Positions 17,931-26,590 of a stretch of 62,371 nt of DNA are shown here, in pieces (position 1 is the stretch's first letter; every line of letters begins with the position of its first letter). Origin of the DNA: Runella sp. (GTDB lineage Bacteria; Bacteroidota; Bacteroidia; Cytophagales; Spirosomataceae); assembly GCA_023254175.1 (NCBI GenBank), contig JALQYJ010000093.1, forward strand, positions 1 through 62,371, read 5' to 3'. The notes under the pieces are model-generated. The model searched no databases and was not told the origin of the DNA. It worked only from the letters and a program-made list of their open reading frames with translations. The position numbers were made by a program, and so were the translations under genes.

Positions 17931-19064
17931 ATGAACCTGTTTAACGTTTATCCGATTTACGACATCGAACCCGTCCAAGCGCAAGGCTCTTGGCTCTGGG
18001 ATAGCAAAGGCGAGAAGTACCTCGACCTTTACGGCGGCCACGCCGTGATTTCGGTGGGTCATTGTCACCCCCATTACGTCGAAAAAATGACGGAACAGTT
18101 GCGACGAATTAACTTCTATTCCAACTCTGTCAGGATACCGTTACAGGATGAATTAGCCCAAAAACTAGGCGATTTGGCTGGCTATCCTGATTATACGCTC
18201 TTTTTGTGCAACTCAGGTGCCGAAGCCAACGAAAACGCCATTAAGTTAGCCTCTTTTTACAACGGCGGTAGCAAAATAGTCGCCTTTACGAAATCATTCC
18301 ACGGCCGTACGGCAGGGGCAGTTGCGATGACCGACAACCCGTCGATTGTTGCGCCTGTCAACTACAACAAACACATCACGTTTTTGCCGTTCAACGACGC
18401 CGACGCCGTTCGCCAGCACGACATGACCGACGTGTGCGCCATCATCGTAGAAGGCATCCAAGGCGTGGGTGGTATCCAAGTAGCATCGGAAGAGTTTTTG
18501 CGGGCAATTCGGCAGAAATGCGATGAAAGCAACGCTACCTTTATTTTGGACAGCGTACAGTGCGGTTATGGTCGTTCGGGTAAATTTTTCTCAAACCAAC
18601 ACTACACCGACCTTCACGCCGACTTATACACCACCGCCAAAGGCATGGGCAATGGTTTCCCGATTGCGGGGGTTTTGATTTCGCCTAAGTTCCAGGCCAA
18701 ATACGGTATGTTGGGCACTACCTTCGGTGGAAATCACTTGGCGTGTGCGGCGGGCATTGCCGTGCTCGACATCATGAAGGAAGAAAGCCTCATGGCCAAT
18801 GCCGTAGAAATCGGGGATTATTTGATGAAAGGCATTGTCGAAATCGGTGGCTATAAAGAGCTTCGCGGACGCGGGTTGATGATTGGTATCGAGTACGACT
18901 TCGCCATTGAAGACCTCCGCAACAAGCTGTTATTCGACTATAAATTATTCACAGGCGTAGCAGGCAAAAACACCATTCGTTTGTTGCCATCGCTCGCGCT
19001 CAAAAAAGAAGAAGCGGATTTGTTTTTAGAAGCGTTAAGCAAAGAAGTTCGCGTTTTGGCTTAA
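17931..19064 (+). CDS. argD: Acetylornithine/succinylornithine aminotransferase
   Basis: 377 residues from the ATG at 17931 (MNLFNVYPIYDIEPVQAQG); an in-frame TTG at 17916 would add five residues but is less likely. It is a class III PLP-dependent aminotransferase. It makes N-acyl-ornithine from the semialdehyde in arginine biosynthesis; in Bacteroidetes the acyl group is often succinyl. Visible: the WLWDSKGEKYLDLYGGHAV start, NSGAEANENAIKLA phosphate-binding segment, ILDSVQCGYGRSGKFF, and the PLP lysine in TTAKGMGNGFP (Lys 237). The gene stands apart from other arginine genes in this window. Confidence 0.9.
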   Translation: MNLFNVYPIYDIEPVQAQGSWLWDSKGEKYLDLYGGHAVISVGHCHPHYVEKMTEQLRRINFYSNSVRIPLQDELAQKLGDLAGYPDYTLFLCNSGAEANENAIKLASFYNGGSKIVAFTKSFHGRTAGAVAMTDNPSIVAPVNYNKHITFLPFNDADAVRQHDMTDVCAIIVEGIQGVGGIQVASEEFLRAIRQKCDESNATFILDSVQCGYGRSGKFFSNQHYTDLHADLYTTAKGMGNGFPIAGVLISPKFQAKYGMLGTTFGGNHLACAAGIAVLDIMKEESLMANAVEIGDYLMKGIVEIGGYKELRGRGLMIGIEYDFAIEDLRNKLLFDYKLFTGVAGKNTIRLLPSLALKKEEADLFLEALSKEVRVLA

Positions 19065-19076
19065 TTAAGAAGCTAA

Positions 19077-19095
19077 TCCCGAAATGCAATTCGGG
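19077..19095 (+). terminator. Hairpin after argD
   Basis: A short palindrome CCCGAA-ATGCA-TTCGGG lies 13 bases past the argD stop, with a T-rich stretch about 15 bases later. Probable weak terminator. Confidence 0.4.
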
Positions 19096-19151
19096 ACGCT
19101 CATGGTATTTTTATTTATCTTTACCAAAGATTCTTTTTAAAGAAACTAACC

Positions 19152-19286
19152 ATGTTAACGAAAACTTCTCGTCGAAAACCCCTATTACCTCCCCAAAAGG
19201 TGTCTATAGAAGAATAGTTCAAGGCAGAAGAAAAATCCATTTATAAACATGAATACCACGACGGCATTATCAAAAAAAGGGACTAG
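19152..19286 (+). pseudogene. Relic of an Uma2-family (DUF820-type) nuclease gene
   Basis: The frame from ATG 19152 reads MLTKTSRRKPLLPPQKVSIEE, then a TAG at 19215, then FKAEEKSIYKHEYHDGIIKK and a stop at 19284. This matches the first 40 or so residues of Uma2-family proteins (VSIEEFxxxEExxxYKHEYxxGxI), which have a PD-(D/E)XK-like fold. The catalytic part is gone. A TATCTTTA box about 25 bases upstream may be its old promoter. Internal stop plus truncation mark it as dead. Confidence 0.7.
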
Positions 19287-19303
19287 AAATCATAAATCCA
19301 TAA

Positions 19304-19337
19304 AAAACCGCAAAGTACATTCGGCCTTGCGGTTTTG
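19304..19337 (-). terminator. Terminator downstream of argS
   Basis: The inverted repeat AAAACCGCAA / TTGCGGTTTT lies about 20 bases past the argS stop and is followed on the minus strand by a T run. Confidence 0.75.
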
Positions 19338-19356
19338 AGAGAAATTCGACATTTTC

Positions 19357-21135
19357 CTACATTCTATCGGGGACTTCGATGCCTAAGAGTTCCATCGCTT
19401 TACAAATCGAATCAGCAATGGCTTGGGTAAGTAGCAAACGAACGTGCTGTGCTGCCGCGTTTGGCTCTTGTAAAATCGAAACGTCAGCGTAAAACGTATT
19501 ATATACCTTCGCTAATTCGTACGCATACTGCGAAATCAACGCGGGCGAGTAGTTACGACCCGCATCTGCCACGCGGTCAGGGAATTGCGTAAGGGCAAAA
19601 ATCACTTCTTGTTCAGAAGCCGTTAGCGCTACCGTCGAGGCAGGTTTGTTCCAGTCAATGCCCAACTGCACCGCCTTGCGCAACACCGAGCGCGTACGGG
19701 CGTGGGTGTATTGGATAAACGGCCCCGTATGTCCGTGCAACTCCACCGATTCGGCAGGATTGAACAACATCCGTTTTTGTGGATCTACTTTCAACAAATA
19801 ATACTTCAACGCCCCCAACCCAAGCATCGAGAACAGCTTTTGCTTTTCGGCCTCCGTAAAATCGTCGATTTTACCTTTGGCATTGCCTTCTTCGGCAGCG
19901 GCGGCGGTTACTTCCGCCACGAGTTCATCAGCGTCCACCACCGTTCCTTCTCGCGACTTCATTTTTCCCGATGGTAAGTCCACCATTCCATAACTGAGGT
20001 GGTAACAACCATCAGCGTAGGTACGACCGAGGCGTTTCAAGATGGCAAATAGTACTTGAAAGTGATAATCCTGTTCGTTTCCTACAACCCAAATTGACTT
20101 GTTGGTAGAGAAATCGGTAAACTTCAAATCTGTTGTACCTAAATCTTGGGTAATATACACCGAGGTGCCATCGCCGCGCAACACTAGCTTTTCGTCTAGT
20201 CCCTCTTCAGTCAAATCAATCCAGACTGAGTTATCAGCCTTTTTGAAAAATACCCCTTTGGCCAATCCTTCTTCTACGGCATCTTTTCCGAGCAAGTAGG
20301 TATTTGATTCGTAGTAGGTTTTATCAAAACTCACCCCGATTTTCTGATACGTATCGTTAAAGCCCGCATACACCCACTCGTTCATGGTTTTCCAAAGCGT
20401 AACGGTGGCTTCGTCGCCCTGTTCCCACTTGCGGAGCAATTCTTGGGCTTCGAGCATCCACGGCGCTTTTTTCTCGGCCTCTTCTCTAGTCATTCCCTCA
20501 GCGACAAGGGTTTGGATTTGCTGTTTGTACTCTTTGTCAAACAACACGTAGTATTTTCCGATCAAGTGATCACCTTTCATTTCAGCCGACTCGGGCGTTT
20601 CTCCGTTGCCTAGTTTGGCATAGGCCAACATCGACTTACAAATGTGAATCCCACGGTCGTTGACAAGGCACGTTTTGATAACGTCATACCCGTTGGCTTT
20701 CAAAATACGGGCTACCGAATCTCCCAAAAAGTTATTCCGTAAGTGCCCCAAGTGCAGCGGTTTGTTGGTATTGGGCGAAGAAAACTCTACCATCACCGAC
20801 TGTCCATTGGGAGCAGCAAAGCCAAAATTTTCGTCGAGAGCCAAGGCGTTGAGTGCGCCCACCCAAGCTGATTCGTCAATACTTAGGTTCAGAAATCCCT
20901 GTACGACGTTGAAATTGCTTACTACCCCTGATTTTTCCAACACATACGCCCCAAGCGCGTTTCCGATTTCTACGGGAGGCTTGCGGAGGCTTTTGGTGTA
21001 TGGAAACGTTACAAATGTATAAAAACCTTCAAAATCTTTTTTGGTAGGTTGAAGTGCGATTGTTGGCTCTTCAACATTATAAATCTCCTTTAATGCACTT
21101 TGGAGAGAAGTTTTGATAATGGCTTCGATTTGCAT
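19357..21135 (-). CDS. argS: Arginyl-tRNA synthetase
   Basis: 592 residues, full length. Class I synthetase that charges tRNA-Arg in the cytoplasm. Order of features: N-terminal additional domain (about 1-110), Rossmann catalytic core with SSPNTNKPLHLGHLRNNFLG (HIGH-type motif HLGH), the KMSKS-equivalent KMKSREGT, and a C-terminal anticodon-binding helical domain (about 460-592; HTGPFIQYTHARTRSVLRKA). It has its own promoter box and terminator, so it is monocistronic. Confidence 0.97.
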   Translation of the reverse strand: MQIEAIIKTSLQSALKEIYNVEEPTIALQPTKKDFEGFYTFVTFPYTKSLRKPPVEIGNALGAYVLEKSGVVSNFNVVQGFLNLSIDESAWVGALNALALDENFGFAAPNGQSVMVEFSSPNTNKPLHLGHLRNNFLGDSVARILKANGYDVIKTCLVNDRGIHICKSMLAYAKLGNGETPESAEMKGDHLIGKYYVLFDKEYKQQIQTLVAEGMTREEAEKKAPWMLEAQELLRKWEQGDEATVTLWKTMNEWVYAGFNDTYQKIGVSFDKTYYESNTYLLGKDAVEEGLAKGVFFKKADNSVWIDLTEEGLDEKLVLRGDGTSVYITQDLGTTDLKFTDFSTNKSIWVVGNEQDYHFQVLFAILKRLGRTYADGCYHLSYGMVDLPSGKMKSREGTVVDADELVAEVTAAAAEEGNAKGKIDDFTEAEKQKLFSMLGLGALKYYLLKVDPQKRMLFNPAESVELHGHTGPFIQYTHARTRSVLRKAVQLGIDWNKPASTVALTASEQEVIFALTQFPDRVADAGRNYSPALISQYAYELAKVYNTFYADVSILQEPNAAAQHVRLLLTQAIADSICKAMELLGIEVPDRM

Positions 21136-21193
21136 AAGACATGGTTCGTTAGTCTAATTCCTAATTGGAACGATAGACAGCTTAAATAAGCCG

Positions 21194-21201
21194 CAAAAGT
21201 A
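21194..21201 (-). promoter_or_regulatory. -7 promoter box for argS (TACTTTTG)
   Basis: TACTTTTG followed by CGG on the minus strand matches TAnnTTTG and sits about 60 bases upstream of the argS start. A TTG lies 16 bases further upstream, somewhat closer than usual. Confidence 0.55.
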
Positions 21202-21285
21202 CGGCAAATTCGACAAGCAACTACTTGTATTACCAAAAATTGGTTCTATTTTCGTATCATTCTCCATATTTAGCTCTGCCATGAG

Positions 21286-22815
21286 ATGAAAAATAAGGCA
21301 ATTTTCTTTTTGTTATGGGTCAGTTGCTGGCTAAAACTACCTGCATTTGCGCAGTTGGAACAGTCGGTACGCATCGAATTTAAAGTAAGCCAAAGCGCCG
21401 AAGAGTACTTTGACGTCACTCCACTCGCCCAAGAAGGTATGCTCGTCACTCAGCGTAAAGAAGAATATTTTAACAAAGAAAAGTGGACATTTTATCGTTT
21501 CGATAAAGACTTGAAACAGCGCTGGGTATCAGACTTTAAGGTAGAAGACCAGCTCCACCTTATCAAATCGTATCACAATCAACACTTTGTATTTTGGTTG
21601 CTTCAAGAAACTGACACCGACAATGTGATGGTGCTTCGGCTCGACCTCCAAAACGGTGAAACCGAAACTTTCAAAGGCGACTTGCATACCCGCGTCGACA
21701 TTGTGCATTTTAAAGTACTGGGCAACGTGGCTTTTATTGGGGGATACCATAACAGCCGCCCTATGGTAATGGCTTTTTCATTTTTTGATAAAAGTGTGAA
21801 AGCACTTCCCTTTTTGTACACAAGCAACACCGAAATAAGCAATCTCGAACTAGACGAGCAACGCAACCAACTCAATGTATTGCTGTACACTACCAAGCAA
21901 GGCGATTGCCATTTTTCCATCAAAACATATTCGTACGAAGGGAAATTAGTCAAAACGACGGCCATGCCTTTCGAAAACGATAACGGACTCATTTCGGGCA
22001 AAATTCTCGGACTTGACGAAACCTACTCCTTACTCGTGGGCAATTATGCACAAGGCTGCACACAGTATTCGCAAGGATTGTATTTTTCAAAAATCAAAGA
22101 TTCGGAACCCGAAGCCTTGCAATGGGTGGATTTCTCAAAACTAGAAAACTTCTTTAATTACCTCAAACCTAAGCGTAAACAACGTGTTGTCGAGAAAATT
22201 TCGAAACAAAAAGAAGAGGGTAAAGAACCTAAGTTCCGTTACCGATTATTAGTACATGACGTCATCAAACACGGTGACGAATTTGTCCTAGTAGCAGAGG
22301 TATATTATCCTGTTTATAAAAGTGGCAACATATATTACGGAGGAGGGATGTCAAACCTTCAGCGTGAATACGACGCATTTCGGTATACTCATGCAGTGGT
22401 GTGTGGCTTTGACAAATCAGGTAAATTATTGTGGGACAACTGCTTTTCGCTTGAAAACGTAGAGAACATTGAACTAGTACCCATGGTTCAAATTACTCGC
22501 CAAGAGGGTTTATTGGTCTTAGCTTATCCCAAAGAAGAAAAAATTCATACCGAAGTAATAGAACGTAACCGAGTAGTACGAGAAAAAGAAGTTCATGAAC
22601 TTAAAACAGCGGTAGAGGGCGAAAAAATAGTAGACAGTCAACAAGGTGTATTATCCGCTTGGTACGACCGCTTTTTTGTGGCGTATGGATATCAGAAAGT
22701 AGGTGGAGAAAAATGGGCTAATGGCTCGCGTGATGTGTTTTACATCAATAAATTATCGTACAACCCCAACGCCCCGCGCCCCGATGCTAAAGAGGAAGCT
22801 AAGAAAGAGAATTAA
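21286..22815 (+). CDS. Conserved secreted protein of unknown function, beta-propeller-like
   Basis: 509 residues with a clear signal peptide (IFFLLWVSCWLKLPAFAQ), so periplasmic or outer-membrane associated. I do not recognise a named domain. The mature part is rich in short beta strands with recurring WTFYRFDKDLK / WVSDF and KTYSYEGKLVKT-like units, suggesting a propeller-like fold. Residues 285-310 are highly charged (KPKRKQRVVEKISKQKEEGK) and include a possible linker, and the C-terminal tail is low-complexity and charged (DAKEEAKKEN). Its stop overlaps the stop of the convergent methyltransferase gene by four bases (TTAA), so there is no room for a terminator between them. Confidence 0.85.
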   Translation: MKNKAIFFLLWVSCWLKLPAFAQLEQSVRIEFKVSQSAEEYFDVTPLAQEGMLVTQRKEEYFNKEKWTFYRFDKDLKQRWVSDFKVEDQLHLIKSYHNQHFVFWLLQETDTDNVMVLRLDLQNGETETFKGDLHTRVDIVHFKVLGNVAFIGGYHNSRPMVMAFSFFDKSVKALPFLYTSNTEISNLELDEQRNQLNVLLYTTKQGDCHFSIKTYSYEGKLVKTTAMPFENDNGLISGKILGLDETYSLLVGNYAQGCTQYSQGLYFSKIKDSEPEALQWVDFSKLENFFNYLKPKRKQRVVEKISKQKEEGKEPKFRYRLLVHDVIKHGDEFVLVAEVYYPVYKSGNIYYGGGMSNLQREYDAFRYTHAVVCGFDKSGKLLWDNCFSLENVENIELVPMVQITRQEGLLVLAYPKEEKIHTEVIERNRVVREKEVHELKTAVEGEKIVDSQQGVLSAWYDRFFVAYGYQKVGGEKWANGSRDVFYINKLSYNPNAPRPDAKEEAKKEN

Positions 22816-23813
22816 CGTGACCTCAATTTTTCCAACACTTTTGCAGCCGTTGCTTGAATCGCGGGGATAGCCACTGAATTACCAAACTGTTTATACGCGG
22901 AAACGTCTGACACCACAATTTTAAATTCTTCAGGAAAACCCTGCAAGCGAGCCCATTCGCGCGGGGTCATTTTTCGGATTCCTTCCCGATTTATTTCGCT
23001 TTTGATGCGTGTTTGGGGCGTAAAATCGGTGAGTCGATGGTCGTACACAAGGTTTCGCTCTCTTCCCATCCCCCCAACCACAATGGCGTTAGCCACGCCG
23101 TCGTCCGATATAATTTCATAACCAAAACCGTTCCCCTTTCTTGCGTGGCGTTTTTTATGATTAATCAACGTTTGGAGGTATTGGGTTGATAGGTAATATT
23201 TTGCTGAAACGGCCTGTGGCTCTTTTACGTCACCAAACACCGCTTGTGAGTTAGTAGGCACAGGGTATTGAAACGAATCTATACCCAAGTCGTCACGAAA
23301 ACCCACGATAAAAATACGCTCTCGGTTCTGAGGCACTCCAAAATCACGTGCATTGAGCACACGAGGCTGAGGCACAAAATAGCCTAAGTCGTCTCGCAAA
23401 GTAGCTAAAATTGTAGCTAAAGTTTTCCCTTTATCGTGCGTGCGTAATCCCTTAACATTTTCTAAAAAAAATGCTTTGGGTCGCTTGCGTTGGAGGATGT
23501 CGGCTACGTCAAAAAACAGCGTTCCTCGCGTATCTTCAAAGCCCCCTCTCCGCCCCGCAATCGAAAACGCTTGACAAGGAAACCCTGCGCACAATACATC
23601 AAAATTGTCGGGAATATGCGCCTTGGTGGCTTCAAGTGCAATATCGCCGTAGGGACATTCGCCAAAATTAGCCTCGTACGTTTTTTGGGCTTGCCCATCC
23701 CATTCGCTACTAAATACACAATGCCCCCCCAAGCGTTGAAGCGCTATTCGAAACCCACCAATGCCCGCAAACAAATCAATGAATGTAAAATGAGGCGCTT
23801 CTAAAAAAGACAT
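22812..23813 (-). CDS. DNA (cytosine-5-)-methyltransferase, apparently solitary
   Basis: 333 residues with all main C5-methyltransferase motifs in order: I (FIDLFAGIGGFRIAL, SAM binding), IV (GFPCQAFSIAG, catalytic Cys 80), VI (FFLENVKGL), VIII (QNRERIFIVGF), and X (YKQFGNSVAIPAI). The variable region between VIII and IX (about 190-265) sets the DNA target, which cannot be read from sequence. No restriction endonuclease, vsr gene or specificity subunit flanks it, so it may be a regulatory or orphan methylase, or the remaining half of a restriction system. It lies 24 bases downstream of a DMT transporter gene on the same strand and may be co-transcribed with it. Confidence 0.95.
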   Translation of the reverse strand: MSFLEAPHFTFIDLFAGIGGFRIALQRLGGHCVFSSEWDGQAQKTYEANFGECPYGDIALEATKAHIPDNFDVLCAGFPCQAFSIAGRRGGFEDTRGTLFFDVADILQRKRPKAFFLENVKGLRTHDKGKTLATILATLRDDLGYFVPQPRVLNARDFGVPQNRERIFIVGFRDDLGIDSFQYPVPTNSQAVFGDVKEPQAVSAKYYLSTQYLQTLINHKKRHARKGNGFGYEIISDDGVANAIVVGGMGRERNLVYDHRLTDFTPQTRIKSEINREGIRKMTPREWARLQGFPEEFKIVVSDVSAYKQFGNSVAIPAIQATAAKVLEKLRSR

Positions 23814-23837
23814 AAACTAAGGAGAATAAACAACGAA

Positions 23838-24284
23838 TCAATTCTTGAGCACTAGCCATACACCTCCCATTATCAACGCAATACCCAGTACTCGCCATAC
23901 ATTAATGGGATGAACTGCAAAGCCCACCCACCCAAAGTGATCGATAAGTACTCCCGCCACCAGCTGCCCCGCAATAATCAGGCACAGCAAATTGGCAGGC
24001 CCAATGTCTTTGACAATAAAAATAACCGTAAGTACGTAAAAAGCCCCGCAAGCTCCTCCTAGCCACTTCCACCAAGCGATACTGCGTAGGGTGTCCAACG
24101 ACGGCATGGGAGCTTTGTTAAAGAAAGCATAACAAGCCAGCAAACCAACCAAGCCCGTCACAAACGAAATAATGGAGGAAAGAATCGGATTTTGAGTCGC
24201 CAACCGAAGCTGAGAGTTCACTCCCGACTGAAAGGTGTTGGTCACGCCAATCAAAAAAGCTAAAATCAGAAAAAAGTAATACAT
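23838..24284 (-). CDS. DMT family transporter, YdcZ/DUF606 type
   Basis: 148 residues with five likely transmembrane helices, nearly all hydrophobic. It matches the small DUF606/YdcZ branch of the drug/metabolite transporter superfamily: N-terminal GVTNTFQSGVNSQLR, GGACGAFYVLTVIFIVKDIGPAN, and the C-terminal helix WRVLGIALIMGGVWLVLK. Such half-size proteins probably work as dimers in the inner membrane; the substrate is unknown. It lies between the ABC permease gene (63-base gap) and the methyltransferase gene (24 bases). Confidence 0.87.
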   Translation of the reverse strand: MYYFFLILAFLIGVTNTFQSGVNSQLRLATQNPILSSIISFVTGLVGLLACYAFFNKAPMPSLDTLRSIAWWKWLGGACGAFYVLTVIFIVKDIGPANLLCLIIAGQLVAGVLIDHFGWVGFAVHPINVWRVLGIALIMGGVWLVLKN

Positions 24285-24347
24285 GGGAAGCTGTCGTTGA
24301 ATCTCACGTACAAACTTCTCAAAAATATGTTGGAATAAAAAGCTCGG

Positions 24348-25595
24348 CTATTTTGAACGAATGGCCTCAACAGGGTCCATTCGGGCAGCTCCTAACGCTG
24401 GGATGATACCTGCCGCCACCCCAATGATGCTCGATACGCTCAGGCCAAGAATGATGTTTTGGGGCGAAAGAATGATATCCAAACTTCCCGGCGATATAAA
24501 TGACAGTAGATACACAAGCCCAATCCCTACCAAACCACCAATCAAGCTTAAGAAAATGGCTTCAAACAAGAATTGGAACAAGATAAAATAGTTTTTGGCC
24601 CCCAAAGACTTCTGAATTCCAATGAGGTTGGTGCGTTCTTTGACCGAAACAAACATGATATTGGCAATACCAAATCCCCCCACCAAAATTGAGAAACTAC
24701 CAATGACCCAACCCGCAATGGTAATTACCCCGAACAACCCTGAAACGGCCTTAGTCGCGGCTTCGGGGCGATTAATGGAAAAGTTGGTGGTTTGGGTAGG
24801 TTTAAGTCCTCGTTTTGTACGCAATAAACCCACAATTTCAGCCTCCAGTTCAACAAGACCTTCGTCTTCGGGCTTCCCCTTTACCACAATGTCAACGCTA
24901 TTATCAACTCGATTTTGAAACGATTTAGCAAAGGTCAGGTAGGGCATCAATACTTTGGTATCTGGGTTTCCTGCGATGTCAAAAAGTCCTTTGCCTTTCT
25001 TTTTTTGAACACCCACAATCACGTACTTGAACCCTTTGATTTTAAAGCTTTTTCCTGTCGGGTCAGGGTCTCCAGGAAAGAGATTTTCGGCGATTTCAGC
25101 CCCAATGATGGCTACACTCCGTCCTGCATCTACTTCCTGAGGCATAAAATAGCGGCCTTTCTCAACTGTTACTTCTGATATTTTATTATAGTCGTACGAT
25201 ACCCCCTGAAGGAGAGCATCCATGCTATTGTTGCCGTTTTTGGCCGTCAACCCTCCTTTAAAATCCATCACGACGGTAGCCTCCGCTCCTTCTATGCGTT
25301 CGGCGAGGAATTTATAATCACTATACGACGTCTCAGGCCACTGAAAATACTTCCACCATTGATATTCACCCCCAAAACCCCACGGCCATTTTTGGACATA
25401 CACCACATCTGTCCCGATTTCGGCCAAACTCTGCCGAATATTTTTTTCCAGCGAATCGACAATGGTGAATACTCCAACAATTGCAAAAATTCCTACAGTT
25501 ACTCCCAACAAAGAAAGGGTAGTTCGGAGAATGTTAGAGCGAAGTGCTTGCCAAGCAAAACGCAAACTTTCAAAGGTTTGGCGAAAAAAGTTCAT
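24348..25595 (-). CDS. ABC transporter permease, MacB/FtsX type
   Basis: 415 residues: N-terminal helix (SLLGVTVGIFAIVGVFTIVDSL), a large periplasmic MacB-type domain (about 45-270), then three C-terminal helices with the FtsX core (KERTNLIGIQKSLGAKNYFILFQFLFEAIFLS) and ending AARMDPVEAIRSK, all typical of MacB-like permeases that act mechanically on lipoproteins or small molecules at the inner membrane. No ATPase gene is adjacent, so its ATP-binding partner must be encoded elsewhere. The start MNFFRQTFESLRFAWQAL is family-like. Confidence 0.93.
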   Translation of the reverse strand: MNFFRQTFESLRFAWQALRSNILRTTLSLLGVTVGIFAIVGVFTIVDSLEKNIRQSLAEIGTDVVYVQKWPWGFGGEYQWWKYFQWPETSYSDYKFLAERIEGAEATVVMDFKGGLTAKNGNNSMDALLQGVSYDYNKISEVTVEKGRYFMPQEVDAGRSVAIIGAEIAENLFPGDPDPTGKSFKIKGFKYVIVGVQKKKGKGLFDIAGNPDTKVLMPYLTFAKSFQNRVDNSVDIVVKGKPEDEGLVELEAEIVGLLRTKRGLKPTQTTNFSINRPEAATKAVSGLFGVITIAGWVIGSFSILVGGFGIANIMFVSVKERTNLIGIQKSLGAKNYFILFQFLFEAIFLSLIGGLVGIGLVYLLSFISPGSLDIILSPQNIILGLSVSSIIGVAAGIIPALGAARMDPVEAIRSK

Positions 25596-25795
25596 GGCCG
25601 CTAATAGTTAAGTCGTTACGGGATTTTTAGTACAGAAAACAAAATTCGACGTAAGCGGCTTTAATCACAAACATTTTACACGAGTGGTAATCCCGTAGTT
25701 TAATTGGTTTCGTAGAAAAGTGACTTTGGATGTAGTACCAATTCAAAAATTTAGATTTTCTTTGCAGGAAACTCATAGTTAGCACAGTCTATTAT

Positions 25796-26590
25796 ATGAA
25801 AATCAGTACCAATTCGCGCACAGACCTTTGTGTACACGTTGCTTTAGTAGTAGCGTTGGTTGTGGCATTATTTTTGGGGTTCTTTTTCGTGTATTTACCT
25901 TTTACAACCAATCACGGACAAAGTATCACGGTGCCTGACCTAAAAGGCATGACGTTAGACCAAATTGAAGACTATCTCGATGCTCGCAATCTTCGGTATG
26001 AGGTAGCTGACTGTACGTTTGTTGTGGGACAAAAGCCACTCAGTGTCATCCGTCAGCACCCTAAAGCGGGAATGCGCGTTAAAGAAGGTCGAAAGTTGTA
26101 TTTGTACATAACCACACTAAATGCGCCTAATGTAAAAATGTCGCAGTTGGTAGATCGAACTAAAAATAGCGCCATCGCTGAGCTAAAGCGGCTCGGATTA
26201 ATACTAGGACGTATCAATTACGTACCCGACCTAGCCCACGATGCCGTGCTAGAGCAGTTGTACAATGGCAAACCCATTTTGCCTGGAACACTCATTCCGC
26301 AAGGGTCTAAAATAGATCTTAACTTAGGAGACGGTATCGGAAATACTGAATTTGATGTTCCTGACGTTGTAGGTAAAACACTCGAAGATGCCCTTTTTGT
26401 CTTAAAAGGTTCCAACTTAGGTAAACCACTTATTCAATATGTGGATGACCCAAGTCAACCTCCTGGCACTGTCACACGACAAAACCCAGAAGCGGGAGCA
26501 GGCAATAAAATCCACGCTGGTGAATCCATCGACTTGTGGGTAGTTGGGCCGCCAGATACGCAACAGCAACCACAGAATGAACAACCTTAG
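25796..26590 (+). CDS. Membrane-anchored PASTA-domain protein
   Basis: 264 residues: short cytoplasmic N-terminus, one transmembrane helix (about 12-37; VALVVALVVALFLGFFFVYL), then three extracytoplasmic PASTA repeats (about 45-110, 115-180, 185-255; e.g. VPDLKGMTLDQIEDYL, VPDVVGKTLEDALFVLKG). PASTA domains bind peptidoglycan fragments in penicillin-binding proteins and Ser/Thr kinases. Here there is no kinase or transpeptidase domain, so a scaffold or peptidoglycan-sensing role is an inference. The C-terminus is Pro/Gln-rich. Its 3' end overlaps the next gene by 14 bases, suggesting coupled translation. Confidence 0.92.
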   Translation: MKISTNSRTDLCVHVALVVALVVALFLGFFFVYLPFTTNHGQSITVPDLKGMTLDQIEDYLDARNLRYEVADCTFVVGQKPLSVIRQHPKAGMRVKEGRKLYLYITTLNAPNVKMSQLVDRTKNSAIAELKRLGLILGRINYVPDLAHDAVLEQLYNGKPILPGTLIPQGSKIDLNLGDGIGNTEFDVPDVVGKTLEDALFVLKGSNLGKPLIQYVDDPSQPPGTVTRQNPEAGAGNKIHAGESIDLWVVGPPDTQQQPQNEQP

